Origin: Erysipelotrichaceae bacterium
GTDB taxonomy: Bacteria > Bacillota_I > Bacilli_A > Erysipelotrichales > Erysipelotrichaceae
Direction: 5' to 3'
Length of the DNA: 32,091 nucleotides
Assembly (NCBI GenBank): GCA_017550145.1
Contig: JAFZQG010000029.1
Span: forward strand, 1-32,091
Every line of letters starts with the position of its first letter. Position 1 is the stretch's first letter. This document shows positions 7,077 through 14,951 of this stretch, piece after piece. Both the position numbers and the translations under genes were made by a program. The notes under the pieces were generated by a model that saw only the letters and a program-made list of their open reading frames with translations, did no database searches and was not told the DNA's origin.

Positions 7077-7922
7077 TTATGGCTGGCTGTTAAAATCCAG
7101 TTCCATATGAGCATATCTCTGCGCTTCTTCGACTGTTGCATTGTAGTATCTGACGTTTTTGTTGACTTTTGCGATCTCAGCCATTTCCTCATCACTCAGT
7201 TCAAAATCGAAGATATTGAAGTTGTCTCTAATATGAGCGGGATTCTTGGATCCCGGGAAGATGATGTTGCCGCTCTGTACATGCCATCTTAAGATGATCT
7301 GGGCGTTGGTCTTTCCATATTTCTTGGCGAGTCTTGTGAAGACTTTCTCGTTGATCAGACTCTTGTCGCCATGCCCCAATGGATACCAGGCCATCAGACC
7401 CATTCCGGTCTCTTTTAACAGCTTCTTTAATTCAGTCTGCGGATAGTAAGGATGAGCTTCGACCTGGACCATCTGCGGTTTGATCTCCGCATTATCAATG
7501 ATCTCCTTCAGATACTCTTCCGGGAAGTTGGATACGCCCAAAGCTTTCACTTTTCCTTCCTTATAGGCTCTCTCCATCAGCTCATAGCCTTTTCTCCAGT
7601 TGCCTGCAGGCTGATGCAGGAAGAGCAGATCGATATAATCCGTATCCAGTCTCTTGAGCGTTTCATCGATCGCATTCTCATCTTCATAGACGGTGGGCCA
7701 GAGTTTGGTAACTAAAAAGATCTCTTCTCTATTCACGCCGCTTCTTCTAATCGCTCTGCCAACTGCTTTTTCATTCATATAGGCGTTGGCCGTATCGATC
7801 AGTCTGACACCGTCATTCAGTGCACTTAAGACAGAAGCTTCCGCTTCTTCAGGTTTCAGTAAGAACACGCCGATCCCATCCATCGGCATTTTATTTCCAT
7901 TGTTTAATGCCAAGTATTCCAT
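7077..7922 (-). CDS. Aldo/keto reductase
   Basis: This is a 281-residue AKR with a TIM-barrel layout. The catalytic tetrad is visible as Asp43 and Tyr48 in LIDTANAYMNE, Lys73 in LVTKLWP and His103 in LLFLHQPAG, and IIFPGSKNPAHIRDN supplies the NADPH-binding loop. I start it at the ATG at 7922, which follows GGGAGG by six bases. A frame-extending ATG 36 bases upstream would bury that ribosome binding site. It is the first gene of the four-gene redox operon and is divergent from a LysR gene, which probably controls it. The likely role is NADPH-dependent reduction of aldehydes or ketones in the cytosol. Confidence 0.88.
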   Translation of the reverse strand: MEYLALNNGNKMPMDGIGVFLLKPEEAEASVLSALNDGVRLIDTANAYMNEKAVGRAIRRSGVNREEIFLVTKLWPTVYEDENAIDETLKRLDTDYIDLLFLHQPAGNWRKGYELMERAYKEGKVKALGVSNFPEEYLKEIIDNAEIKPQMVQVEAHPYYPQTELKKLLKETGMGLMAWYPLGHGDKSLINEKVFTRLAKKYGKTNAQIILRWHVQSGNIIFPGSKNPAHIRDNFNIFDFELSDEEMAEIAKVNKNVRYYNATVEEAQRYAHMELDFNSQP

Positions 7923-7995
7923 GTTTTTCCTCCCTGCCTTGCGTTTCAGGCATTTCATTTTCTATCTACACCTTAAGAATATCTTTTATTTATCG

Positions 7996-8031
7996 ATATG
8001 TACAATGCCGATGAAACATATATGCTATAAT
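7996..8031. promoter_or_regulatory. LysR promoter and candidate LysR-type operator
   Basis: ATATGT (7996-8001) and ACATAT (8016-8021) form an inverted repeat with a 14-base spacer in the divergent region. It overlaps an extended -10, TGCTATAAT (-10 hexamer 8026-8031), that reads toward the LysR gene. This position suits autorepression with activation of the divergent operon, as is typical of LysR regulators. The minus-strand promoter is less clear. Confidence 0.4.
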
Positions 8032-8056
8032 TGAAACGCATAGTGAGGAACGAATT

Positions 8057-8917
8057 ATGATCGAAACCTACCTTCTGGAAGCCCTGGTTGCCTTCAATAA
8101 ATATAAAACATTATCTTCCGCTGCCGAAGAGATCCATATCTCCCAGCCTGCCTTAAGCAGATCGATGCAGAAGCTGGAAGATATCCTGGGCGTTTCCCTG
8201 TTTGATCGAAGCAAGAATAAGATCACATTAAATGATACAGGTAAGCTTGCGGCATCTTTAGCAGAAAGGATCCTTGATCAGGAAAATGAGATGGTACAGC
8301 TGGTAAGGAACTTTGACAGTTCTCTGCACACCATTTCCATCGGCTACAGCACACCCGGTCCGATGATGGAAGTTCCGTCCCTAATTAACAGGCTGTATCC
8401 CGATATGGCCGTATCTTCAGATATGCAGGATGAGGAAACGATCTTAAAAAGTTTGAGAAACAAGAAATACAACATGATCATTTCGACCAAAGACATCAAA
8501 GATATTGATCTTATCTCTATTCCTTATGATTCGGAAAGACTCTATATCTCACTGGTTCCGGCTCATCCGGCTGTTGCATACAAGGATCAGGGATTGTACT
8601 TTAAAGACGTCAACGGCGAAACCTTCCTGATGTCAGCCAAAGTCGGAGTCTGGGAAGAGATCGTCAGAAAGAAAATGCCTGATTCAAAGTTTCTTCTACA
8701 GAACGATCTTGATTCTCTGAGTGAGGTCGTCAATTCATCATCATTGGCTTCTTTTGCCTCGGATTTGACCATAAGACTATTCCGTGCTGAGGAAAATCCT
8801 TCAAGGATCTTCATTCCTTTCAATGATAAAGAAGCTGTCATGAACTATTACTGCATCATCCTGAAGGAAAACGAAGAAAAACTGGACAAGTGGATTGATT
8901 TTGTTAAAGAAAAATAA
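8057..8917 (+). CDS. LysR-family transcriptional regulator
   Basis: This 286-residue protein is of usual LysR length. The N-terminal winged helix reads YLLEALVAFNKYKTLSSAAE, then HISQPALSRSMQKLED (recognition helix), GVSLFDRSKNKITLNDTG (wing) and a linker helix. The rest is the periplasmic-binding-like effector domain (HTISIGYSTPG and following). A GAGGA site precedes the ATG. It is transcribed away from the aldo/keto reductase-flavodoxin operon, with 134 bases between, so that operon is its probable target, perhaps in response to a redox-active or carbonyl compound. A strong terminator follows at 8925-8984. Confidence 0.9.
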   Translation: MIETYLLEALVAFNKYKTLSSAAEEIHISQPALSRSMQKLEDILGVSLFDRSKNKITLNDTGKLAASLAERILDQENEMVQLVRNFDSSLHTISIGYSTPGPMMEVPSLINRLYPDMAVSSDMQDEETILKSLRNKKYNMIISTKDIKDIDLISIPYDSERLYISLVPAHPAVAYKDQGLYFKDVNGETFLMSAKVGVWEEIVRKKMPDSKFLLQNDLDSLSEVVNSSSLASFASDLTIRLFRAEENPSRIFIPFNDKEAVMNYYCIILKENEEKLDKWIDFVKEK

Positions 8918-8924
8918 TAGACAT

Positions 8925-8984
8925 AGAATCACCCACTTTTCTTCTGATACCATTTCTTCTAGACCAGTGGGTGATTCTGTTTTT
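8925..8984 (+). terminator. Terminator of the LysR gene
   Basis: AGAATCACCCACT (8925-8937) pairs perfectly with AGTGGGTGATTCT (8966-8978), and GTTTTT follows. It also takes the 'hairpin before repeat' position relative to the third RNA repeat fragment. Confidence 0.8.
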
Positions 8985-8989
8985 AGATA

Positions 8990-9103
8990 CATTAATTTGT
9001 TGTTTAAAAGTCTTCATACAATCTTGTATTGACAGGAATTTCACCTTAACTGTGTTTACATAGCCACATTACCGCTGATAGAGCCTTTCGTTATATAGTA
9101 TGA
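8990..9103 (+). repeat. 5' fragment of the structured RNA repeat (copy C)
   Basis: The first ~110 bases of the element are present, including GTATTG(A)CAGGAATTTCACC, ACTGTGTTTACATAGCC and ACCGCTGATAG, and homology stops after GTTATATA. The 3' two thirds and the terminator are missing. Past the break lies TCCTGTC, which can pair with GACAGGA in the fragment. The break is followed directly by the promoter at 9113. Confidence 0.65.
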
Positions 9104-9112
9104 TCCTGTCTA

Positions 9113-9140
9113 TTGATAAAACAGACAAAAATGATAATAT
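9113..9140 (+). promoter_or_regulatory. Promoter facing the 3' end of the second nuclease-domain gene
   Basis: TTGATA, a 16-base spacer and TAATAT are followed by ATAAGTGTAA, as at 315-352. The segment AAAATGxTAATATATAAGTGTAA is shared at every position except x. A terminator follows after about 10 bases, so the predicted product is a very short RNA. Confidence 0.55.
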
Positions 9141-9151
9141 ATAAGTGTAAG

Positions 9152-9190
9152 GCAGGTATGTCGCGCTGGTTCGGGGCACCACCTGCTTTT
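9152..9190 (+). terminator. Intrinsic terminator hairpin between convergent transcripts
   Basis: GCAGGT (9152-9157) pairs with ACCTGC (9181-9186), and TTTTCTTATT follows on the plus strand. It abuts the stop codon of the minus-strand gene (9192). The hairpin at 17748-17779 has the same outer arms. Confidence 0.6.
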
Positions 9191-9191
9191 C

Positions 9192-9554
9192 TTATTCTCT
9201 TTCAAATATACCAACCAATGTATCGTTTGATTTCAAATAGATTCTTCTGACAAATCTTCTGTTTTCTCTTTGCAAAGATGATTCTATATCCTTCATTGCT
9301 TTTTCAGGAGTCATTTCTGTATCCGTTATATCAACAATGAAATCATTGGCTTGTCCATATCCTTCGCCTAATTTCATATCTATATAATTCTTATTCTCGT
9401 GAAATTGCTTAATATTAAATGTTTTCAGTTCAACTTTAGTCATATCGTCAGTCAAAATGAAATCACATGTTTTAATTCCTTTCGGATTAAGCACAACCGG
9501 TTGCAGTTGAATGGGCCTGCCGGTTACTTCCGTGAACCATCTGGCTATGTTCAT
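9192..9554 (-). CDS. Short orphan CdiA-CT-like nuclease-domain protein
   Basis: This 120-residue protein is little more than the toxin domain. It reads NIARWFTEVTGRPIQLQP, VVLNPKGIKTCDFIL (Asp), TKVELKTFN (Glu-x-Lys metal site), GYGQANDFIVDIT and a terminal RFVRRIYLKSNDTLVGIFER. These are the marker positions of the CdiA C-terminal tRNA-nuclease family. Compared with the paralogue at 397-900 it lacks about 45 N-terminal residues: a TAG lies 13 codons upstream of the ATG, in a frame still resembling family sequence (EEVNVN). GGAAG lies rather far (~15 bases) upstream. It has its own promoter at 9628-9655. It may be a truncated but functional toxin-like protein or a decaying copy. Confidence 0.55.
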   Translation of the reverse strand: MNIARWFTEVTGRPIQLQPVVLNPKGIKTCDFILTDDMTKVELKTFNIKQFHENKNYIDMKLGEGYGQANDFIVDITDTEMTPEKAMKDIESSLQRENRRFVRRIYLKSNDTLVGIFERE

Positions 9555-9627
9555 GTTAACATTGACTTCTTCCTGTCTGAAGAATCCCTGCTATAAATGA
9601 AATAGATTATTTGCTGATATGTTGAAA

Positions 9628-9655
9628 TTATTATTATTCTAGCAAGTGCTGTCAA
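9628..9655 (-). promoter_or_regulatory. Promoter of the second nuclease-domain gene
   Basis: On the minus strand TTGACA (9650-9655) is followed by a 16-base spacer and TAATAA (9628-9633). The -35 box is perfect and the -10 box fair. It gives a leader of about 65-70 bases. Confidence 0.45.
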
Positions 9656-9698
9656 ACAAATGTCCAACAGCATAAAGGAAACAGAAAAATGCTCGCCA

Positions 9699-9772
9699 AA
9701 TCTGCTTTGACAATATGGAAACACCCCTTGAAAAGTTAATAAATAAACGTAAAGTAATAATCAAAGCAGATT
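9699..9772. repeat. 12-bp perfect inverted repeat with 50-base loop
   Basis: AATCTGCTTTGA (9699-9710) and TCAAAGCAGATT (9761-9772) are exact complements, and ATTTTTTATC follows on the plus strand. It could be a long-loop terminator or a paired protein-binding site upstream of the diguanylate cyclase gene. The loop is AT-rich and has no gene. Confidence 0.5.
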
Positions 9773-9848
9773 ATTTTTTATCTTATTTGTTGCCTGTTAA
9801 TTAAAGATGAACAAACCACTCGGAAGTAAGAGGAGATAACAAGATTAT

Positions 9849-11060
9849 ATGAACTATTCAAGTACAGCAATATTGGCATTTCTTGTACATTGCATAATAA
9901 ATCATGATGTTTTGAGAAACAGACATTATAAAAACACAACAAAAGCCGGAAAGTCTTATCGACAGCTTATTTTTGCTGTTGCGGCATTTTACATTTCTGA
10001 TGCTTTATGGGGTATTCTCTATGATGCACATCTGATAGCCCTCGTGTTTGCTGATACGATACTGTATTTTGCTTTGATGGCTGCTACTATCTTTTTATGG
10101 ACCTGCTATGTGAGCGATTATCTGCAAGAGAACTCCCGGTTCATCAAAGCGCTTTATTATACCGGCTGGGTCTTTCTTGCTTCCATAAGCCTTGTGCTGA
10201 TTATGAACTTATTTGTACCGGTTATGTTCTGGTTTGATGAAAACGGGGTTTATCATTCAGCTAATCTCAGATATGCCATTCTGATAATTCAGGTTATCAT
10301 GTTTATGTCTTCTGCCTGTTATGTATTACTTATATCAGAAGGAAAGAACGACAGCTCAAAACGTCGTCATCGTGCAATAGGAATGTTCGGTCTTGCCATG
10401 GCAGTTCTGGTTATCATTCAGGTCACTTATCCTTTGCTGCCGCTGTATGCTGCCGGCTGGCTTTTAGGAACATGTATCCTTCATACCTTTGTCCTTGAAG
10501 ATATGAAAGAAGAAAACAGACTGGAACTTGAAAAAATGATCCAAAGAGATGAGGAACAAAAACAGCAGCTCGGTTCAGCCAGAAAACTTGCCTATAAAGA
10601 TACTCTGACCGGTGTAAAAAACTATAATGCTTATTTCGAAGCTGAACAGGATATCAATGAACGCATCGAAAATGGCGAATTGAAAGAGTTTGGTGTGCTC
10701 GTATTCGATGTGAACGGTTTAAAGACCATGAATGATACTTATGGACACGAAGCGGGAGACCGTCTTCTTCAGGATGCCTGCCGTATGATCTGCAAAACAT
10801 TTAAACATTCTCCGGTATTCAGAATCGGTGGAGATGAGTTTGTTGTCTTACTTGAAGGACAGGATTATGAAAACAGAGAATCTCTTCTGCACGACTTTGA
10901 TTCACAGATAGAGATGAACTTACAGAACGGAACTACTGTTGTTGCCAGCGGACTGGATACGTTCAGATCATCTGAAGATAAAACCTATCGTCAGGTTTTT
11001 GAAAGAGCAGATGCCAGAATGTATGAAAGAAAGAGTATATTAAAAGCACAACAGATTTAA
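9849..11060 (+). CDS. Membrane diguanylate cyclase (GGDEF)
   Basis: This 403-residue protein has about seven hydrophobic helices (residues ~5-215), a short charged coiled segment (MKEENRLELEKMIQRDEEQ), and a GGDEF domain from about 245. It has LAYKDTLTGVKNYNAY, VFDVNGLKTMNDTYGHEAGD and RIGGDEFVVLL, with GGDEF at 327-331 intact. The enzyme condenses two GTP into cyclic di-GMP at the cytosolic membrane face. The usual inhibitory RxxD five residues before GGDEF is absent (FKHS there), so product feedback at that site is not expected. AGAGGAG precedes the ATG by about 11 bases. It is convergent with the nucleotidase gene and no clear terminator lies between them. Confidence 0.9.
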   Translation: MNYSSTAILAFLVHCIINHDVLRNRHYKNTTKAGKSYRQLIFAVAAFYISDALWGILYDAHLIALVFADTILYFALMAATIFLWTCYVSDYLQENSRFIKALYYTGWVFLASISLVLIMNLFVPVMFWFDENGVYHSANLRYAILIIQVIMFMSSACYVLLISEGKNDSSKRRHRAIGMFGLAMAVLVIIQVTYPLLPLYAAGWLLGTCILHTFVLEDMKEENRLELEKMIQRDEEQKQQLGSARKLAYKDTLTGVKNYNAYFEAEQDINERIENGELKEFGVLVFDVNGLKTMNDTYGHEAGDRLLQDACRMICKTFKHSPVFRIGGDEFVVLLEGQDYENRESLLHDFDSQIEMNLQNGTTVVASGLDTFRSSEDKTYRQVFERADARMYERKSILKAQQI

Positions 11061-11087
11061 ACAAGCATTATATTATGTCTATGATTA

Positions 11088-12551
11088 TTACCACGGGCTG
11101 TTGTCATTTTCCGGTTTACCGATAAATATATACCGATTATCCATTTCAGCCTTTACTGTTCCTTTTCCTATAAAGTATTCGGCTATGGCATCATGCATAA
11201 GAATATCCGTTTTCTTCCAGCAGAATCTGTCCGTAAAATAAGTCGTTTCATTTCCGCCTGTTGCCATATAGTTGCTTGTAGCGACTGTGAATATCCGGTT
11301 AGGGTCTATATCTCTGCCGTTATAATCTTTTAGCCATACGACCTTGTTTCCTGATGGTTTCGTGTGATCGATCTTGACTTTCAGGCCGGAAAACATAAGG
11401 TCTGCATTATTTCCGAAGATATGAGGTTCATGGACGAGTTCGAACAGATCATAGAGATCCGAACCTTTCATCAGTGTGATATATATAAATTCATTAAAAG
11501 CCATAGCCTTCTGAATCGAATAACGGGTAAGATTGCCTTTTGGGATTATGCGGTTACAGCTGGTGCAGTTGAAATATGCGAAATCAGCTTTTGAAGTCTC
11601 TCTTAACGCATCGCTTAAAAGGTCGCCCATCGGTGATTCTTTTGACAGATGCATGATTATATCCTCTTTCGCTTCTCCTATTACATCTGTAAAGTATGAT
11701 TCATAATCTCTGCAAACTTCTTCTGTAAAAGAATCGATCCTATCAACATGTCCAAACGGTCCATTCAGCACATCAATGATCTCTGTTTCTTTTGAAACGG
11801 TTTCTCTTCTGTTTTCATCAAACATGATGCTCACATGGCCTAGTGATGCACCATGGAAGCCGCCTTTTACGATGGCACAGTTATCTTTTACCGTTGCATA
11901 GTCACCCGGTATATGTCCGCCGATGAAAACATCGATGTTCAGATCCCTGATCTGGTCATATACATCAAATAATTCCCCTGTCTCATTCAGATAAAATGGA
12001 AAATGAGTCAGAAGGATAATTATTTCTGCCCCCTGTTCACGCATTAAAGGAACGTATCTCCTGATTGTTTCAACACTGTCTTTCATTTCAAAATCGATGA
12101 AAGAACTCTTTTCGACAATATTCGGTGTATATGAACTTGTAAGTCCGAGAATTCCTATGTTGATCCCGGCCTTCTTCAGAATAACATACGGTTCTGTACC
12201 TTTTATATACTGTCCGCTGTCTTTATATACAACATTTGCACAAAGCATTGGAAAGTGTATATTTCCATAACCGATGCATTCCTCAAGGTTTTCTCTTCCG
12301 CCATCAAATTCGTGATTGCCAAGAACCATTGCGTCCGTCTTCAGCAAAGCAAGTCCGTCATAAACGCTTCTGCCCTTCCAGAGACACTTTGATTCATCGC
12401 CGGCATCAAGAAGCAGCGTGGCTTCTGCATTATCAGAACGTACGGATTCAATGGCACTAAAAAAACGGGACAGTCCCGGATTCTCATCATCCTCACGAAA
12501 CTGCCCGTGAAAATCGGCATGAGCTAAAATATCTATTCTTCTGGTACTCAT
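11088..12551 (-). CDS. 5'-nucleotidase / cyclic phosphodiesterase family metallophosphoesterase
   Basis: This 487-residue protein has the two-domain UshA layout. The metal-binding phosphoesterase domain shows ILAHADFHG, LLDAGDESK, VLGNHEFDGG (Asn-His-Glu), LLTHFPF and IGGHIPGDY. The C-terminal nucleotidase domain has ESPMGDLLSDAL, NRIIPKGNLTRYSI and MAFNEFIYITLMKGSDLYDL. It has no signal peptide, unlike the periplasmic or wall-bound members, so it probably acts in the cytosol on nucleotides or related phosphate esters. It lies 102 bases downstream of the EAL gene on the same strand and may be co-transcribed with it. The exact substrate is unknown. Confidence 0.82.
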   Translation of the reverse strand: MSTRRIDILAHADFHGQFREDDENPGLSRFFSAIESVRSDNAEATLLLDAGDESKCLWKGRSVYDGLALLKTDAMVLGNHEFDGGRENLEECIGYGNIHFPMLCANVVYKDSGQYIKGTEPYVILKKAGINIGILGLTSSYTPNIVEKSSFIDFEMKDSVETIRRYVPLMREQGAEIIILLTHFPFYLNETGELFDVYDQIRDLNIDVFIGGHIPGDYATVKDNCAIVKGGFHGASLGHVSIMFDENRRETVSKETEIIDVLNGPFGHVDRIDSFTEEVCRDYESYFTDVIGEAKEDIIMHLSKESPMGDLLSDALRETSKADFAYFNCTSCNRIIPKGNLTRYSIQKAMAFNEFIYITLMKGSDLYDLFELVHEPHIFGNNADLMFSGLKVKIDHTKPSGNKVVWLKDYNGRDIDPNRIFTVATSNYMATGGNETTYFTDRFCWKKTDILMHDAIAEYFIGKGTVKAEMDNRYIFIGKPENDNSPW

Positions 12552-12653
12552 TACCTGTTTCTATACATCATTTCATTCATGATCTTGATTGTATCTTTCA
12601 GATCATTCCATACTAAAATTAGTCTGCTGTTAGTATCTAGAACAAATTTTTGA

Positions 12654-14789
12654 TTATACCTTTACTGCCGGAGAATATAAATATCCCTGATAGCAGTCAC
12701 AGCCCAACTTGTGCAGTTCTTCTTTCTGTTCTTCGGTTTCAACATATTCAGCCAACACCAGCATATCAATTGATGATGCCAGAGACACAATTGATGAAAT
12801 GATTTCTCTGGTATTCTGATGTTCAAACAAACCTTTTACCAGAGATCCGTCTAATTTAACGATATCAAAGAGATTGTCCTTCATATAGTTGATTGAAGTC
12901 TGACCCATCGAAAAATCATCTATTGCCAGCATCAGTCCCATATCTTTAAGTGTTTTCAGGGCCTTATGTGTGTTTTCATCAAAATTCAAAGCAGCCTGTT
13001 CTGTTACCTCGATACACATGTGCATGCCTTCAAACGGTCTTTTCTCATTGAGTGATTTTATGAAGTTCATGTAGCGTGAAGTTACGACAGTGGTACCGGT
13101 GACGTTAACCGACAGTTTGATCTCCTTACCGAACTTTTCCAGAACCTTGTCGCGGTCTGAAAGAGCCTTTTTCAGGATCTCCTCTTCAAGCTCCGGCAGG
13201 AATCCCCCTTCTTCGGCCAGCCTTATTACTAAAGGAGGATACAGCATTCCATGAACCGGATGTTTCCATCTCAATAGCGCTTCAGCACCCATACATTTGC
13301 CATCATAACCGTACTGCGGCTGATAAGCCAGAATGATCTGGCTGTCCATGTCGTTCTTTACTTCGGCGCAGAGATTCTTGGCGAATTCGCCGTACTTGTC
13401 GTGTCTTTGTGTCAGAGGTCTATTTACAAAATCACTTTCGTTTTTCTTGAAATAATCAATGAAATCATTGAAATTTTCCTGAGCATTTCTTATAGACTGT
13501 TCATCCAATGCCTTAATAAACACCATGTATATCGCTACACCGATTACCAGATTGACCAGTTGAAGAACACTTCCGGTAACTGAACCCGTTATTTTATAAC
13601 CACCCAGGATGATCGGTGTTGTCCATTCTGCCTCATTAATGATCATCGGCACAATGCCTGATGAGATCGCATAATAACTGATCGTATAATTAATCAGCGG
13701 AACACAGATAAACGGCATCAGCATGGTCGGATTATAGATAATAGGTAAACCGAAGACCATCAGTTCATTGATATTAAACAGCATCGGAAAGGATGCAACA
13801 TAGGCTAAGCCTTTTCTTGCACTGTTTTTTGAAAACAACAATATTGCGATTAATAAACAAATAGTAGAACCGCAACCGCCCATCAAGACAAAACAGTCAA
13901 AGAAGCTCTTGGTAAGTACATTTGTTGCTGTAAGACCCGAAGCAACAGCTGCCTGATTAGCTGCAAGTCCCGGAGCAAAATATGTCTGCATGACGTTCTC
14001 CAGAATGTCACTTCCGTGAATCCCAAAGAACCAAAGCAAAGAAGAAAGCAGAACAAAACAGAATCCCTTAACAAAATAGTTTGAACCGATTGCAAAGATT
14101 GAATTGAAGATTTCTATTATCAGCATCCTGAAGGAACCAACATTGAAAATCCTTATTATGACAAGATCTATCAAAGCAAATACCGTTACGGTCGTCATGA
14201 TCGGAAACAGTGTGCTCATAGTCCTGTTGAAGTCATAGTCAGCACCTGATGAATACAGGTTGTTTTTCCTGTTACGGAAAAATTTCTCTGCTTTTATATA
14301 TAAAGACGATGCTCCAAATCCGGCAACAATTGCCAGAAACATTGATTTGGCATTAGTGCATTCTGTTGAGAAATCGACAAGATCAATGCCTGCAAGAATA
14401 AAGAAAGAAACAAGTGAAGCAATGACGGCACCATTATAGACACTTTCCGTATCAGCCTTCATTCTCATATAGCAGCGGCTGACGAAATAGGTCATATATA
14501 CCGACAGCACGCCAAAAGTAGCATTAAATATGATGTCTACCAGATCAAAAATAAAACCGGAGGCGAAAGACGTAATGAATCTCTGATATGCTTCAATCGG
14601 GAGAGTCTTGATTATCAGTGCAAAAGCACCGATCATCACAACCGGTATCATAGATGCCAGAGCCTCTCTGACGACTCTAACCAATATTGTCTTTTCGATC
14701 TTCTTTAAAACCGCAGTTATTCTGTTTTTCTGATAATCCATTATCGATATTATCTCATTTTTCTTCTGAAAAATATAAGTTTTCGTCAT
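12654..14789 (-). CDS. PTS EIIC-like membrane domain fused to an EAL cyclic-di-GMP phosphodiesterase
   Basis: This 711-residue protein has about ten membrane helices of the PTS EIIC type (residues ~30-425, with FFGIHGSDILENV and LMVFGLPIIYNP), a linker, and a C-terminal EAL domain (about 480-710). The EAL signature is AEALLRWKHP (Glu503). The other catalytic positions are present: SVNVTG, CIEVTEQ, AIDDFSMG, VKLDGSLV, AEYVET (Tyr where Gly is usual) and CYQGYLYSP. It should open cyclic di-GMP to pGpG, and the EIIC part may sense or carry a sugar. No EIIA, EIIB or HPr is nearby. It is divergent from the first GG-leader gene. NCBI-style annotation has similar fusions, so the architecture is known but poorly understood. 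Confidence 0.88.
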   Translation of the reverse strand: MTKTYIFQKKNEIISIMDYQKNRITAVLKKIEKTILVRVVREALASMIPVVMIGAFALIIKTLPIEAYQRFITSFASGFIFDLVDIIFNATFGVLSVYMTYFVSRCYMRMKADTESVYNGAVIASLVSFFILAGIDLVDFSTECTNAKSMFLAIVAGFGASSLYIKAEKFFRNRKNNLYSSGADYDFNRTMSTLFPIMTTVTVFALIDLVIIRIFNVGSFRMLIIEIFNSIFAIGSNYFVKGFCFVLLSSLLWFFGIHGSDILENVMQTYFAPGLAANQAAVASGLTATNVLTKSFFDCFVLMGGCGSTICLLIAILLFSKNSARKGLAYVASFPMLFNINELMVFGLPIIYNPTMLMPFICVPLINYTISYYAISSGIVPMIINEAEWTTPIILGGYKITGSVTGSVLQLVNLVIGVAIYMVFIKALDEQSIRNAQENFNDFIDYFKKNESDFVNRPLTQRHDKYGEFAKNLCAEVKNDMDSQIILAYQPQYGYDGKCMGAEALLRWKHPVHGMLYPPLVIRLAEEGGFLPELEEEILKKALSDRDKVLEKFGKEIKLSVNVTGTTVVTSRYMNFIKSLNEKRPFEGMHMCIEVTEQAALNFDENTHKALKTLKDMGLMLAIDDFSMGQTSINYMKDNLFDIVKLDGSLVKGLFEHQNTREIISSIVSLASSIDMLVLAEYVETEEQKEELHKLGCDCYQGYLYSPAVKV

Positions 14790-14839
14790 TACTCACCGCC
14801 TTGTTACAGATAGTAAAAGATTGTATTCAGACTGTATTT

Positions 14840-14869
14840 TTGCCACAATGTCTATATTTTACGTATAAA
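14840..14869 (+). promoter_or_regulatory. Promoter of GG-leader gene 1
   Basis: TTGCCA (14840-14845), an 18-base spacer and TATAAA (14864-14869). It resembles the promoter at 17234-17263 in boxes, spacer length and the shared CGTATAAA, which suggests common control. Confidence 0.6.
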
Positions 14870-14951
14870 ATCATGATATAAAGAGATGAGGAGAGCTGAT
14901 ATTTAAAGATCATCAGCCAGTGATCAGTAAAAAACAAAGGAAGGAAAAAAG

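Noticed and set aside
7923..7958. Twelve-residue N-terminal extension of the aldo/keto reductase
   Set aside because: The GGGAGG binding site for the ATG at 7922 lies inside it, and the family start matches MEYLALNNG.
9158..9250. Short plus-strand frame MSRWFGAPPAF and similar MSFSWTSPAFF at 17754
   Set aside because: Both arise from the hairpin plus the reverse of the nuclease gene. They diverge at once, and the conservation is explained by the minus-strand gene and the terminator.
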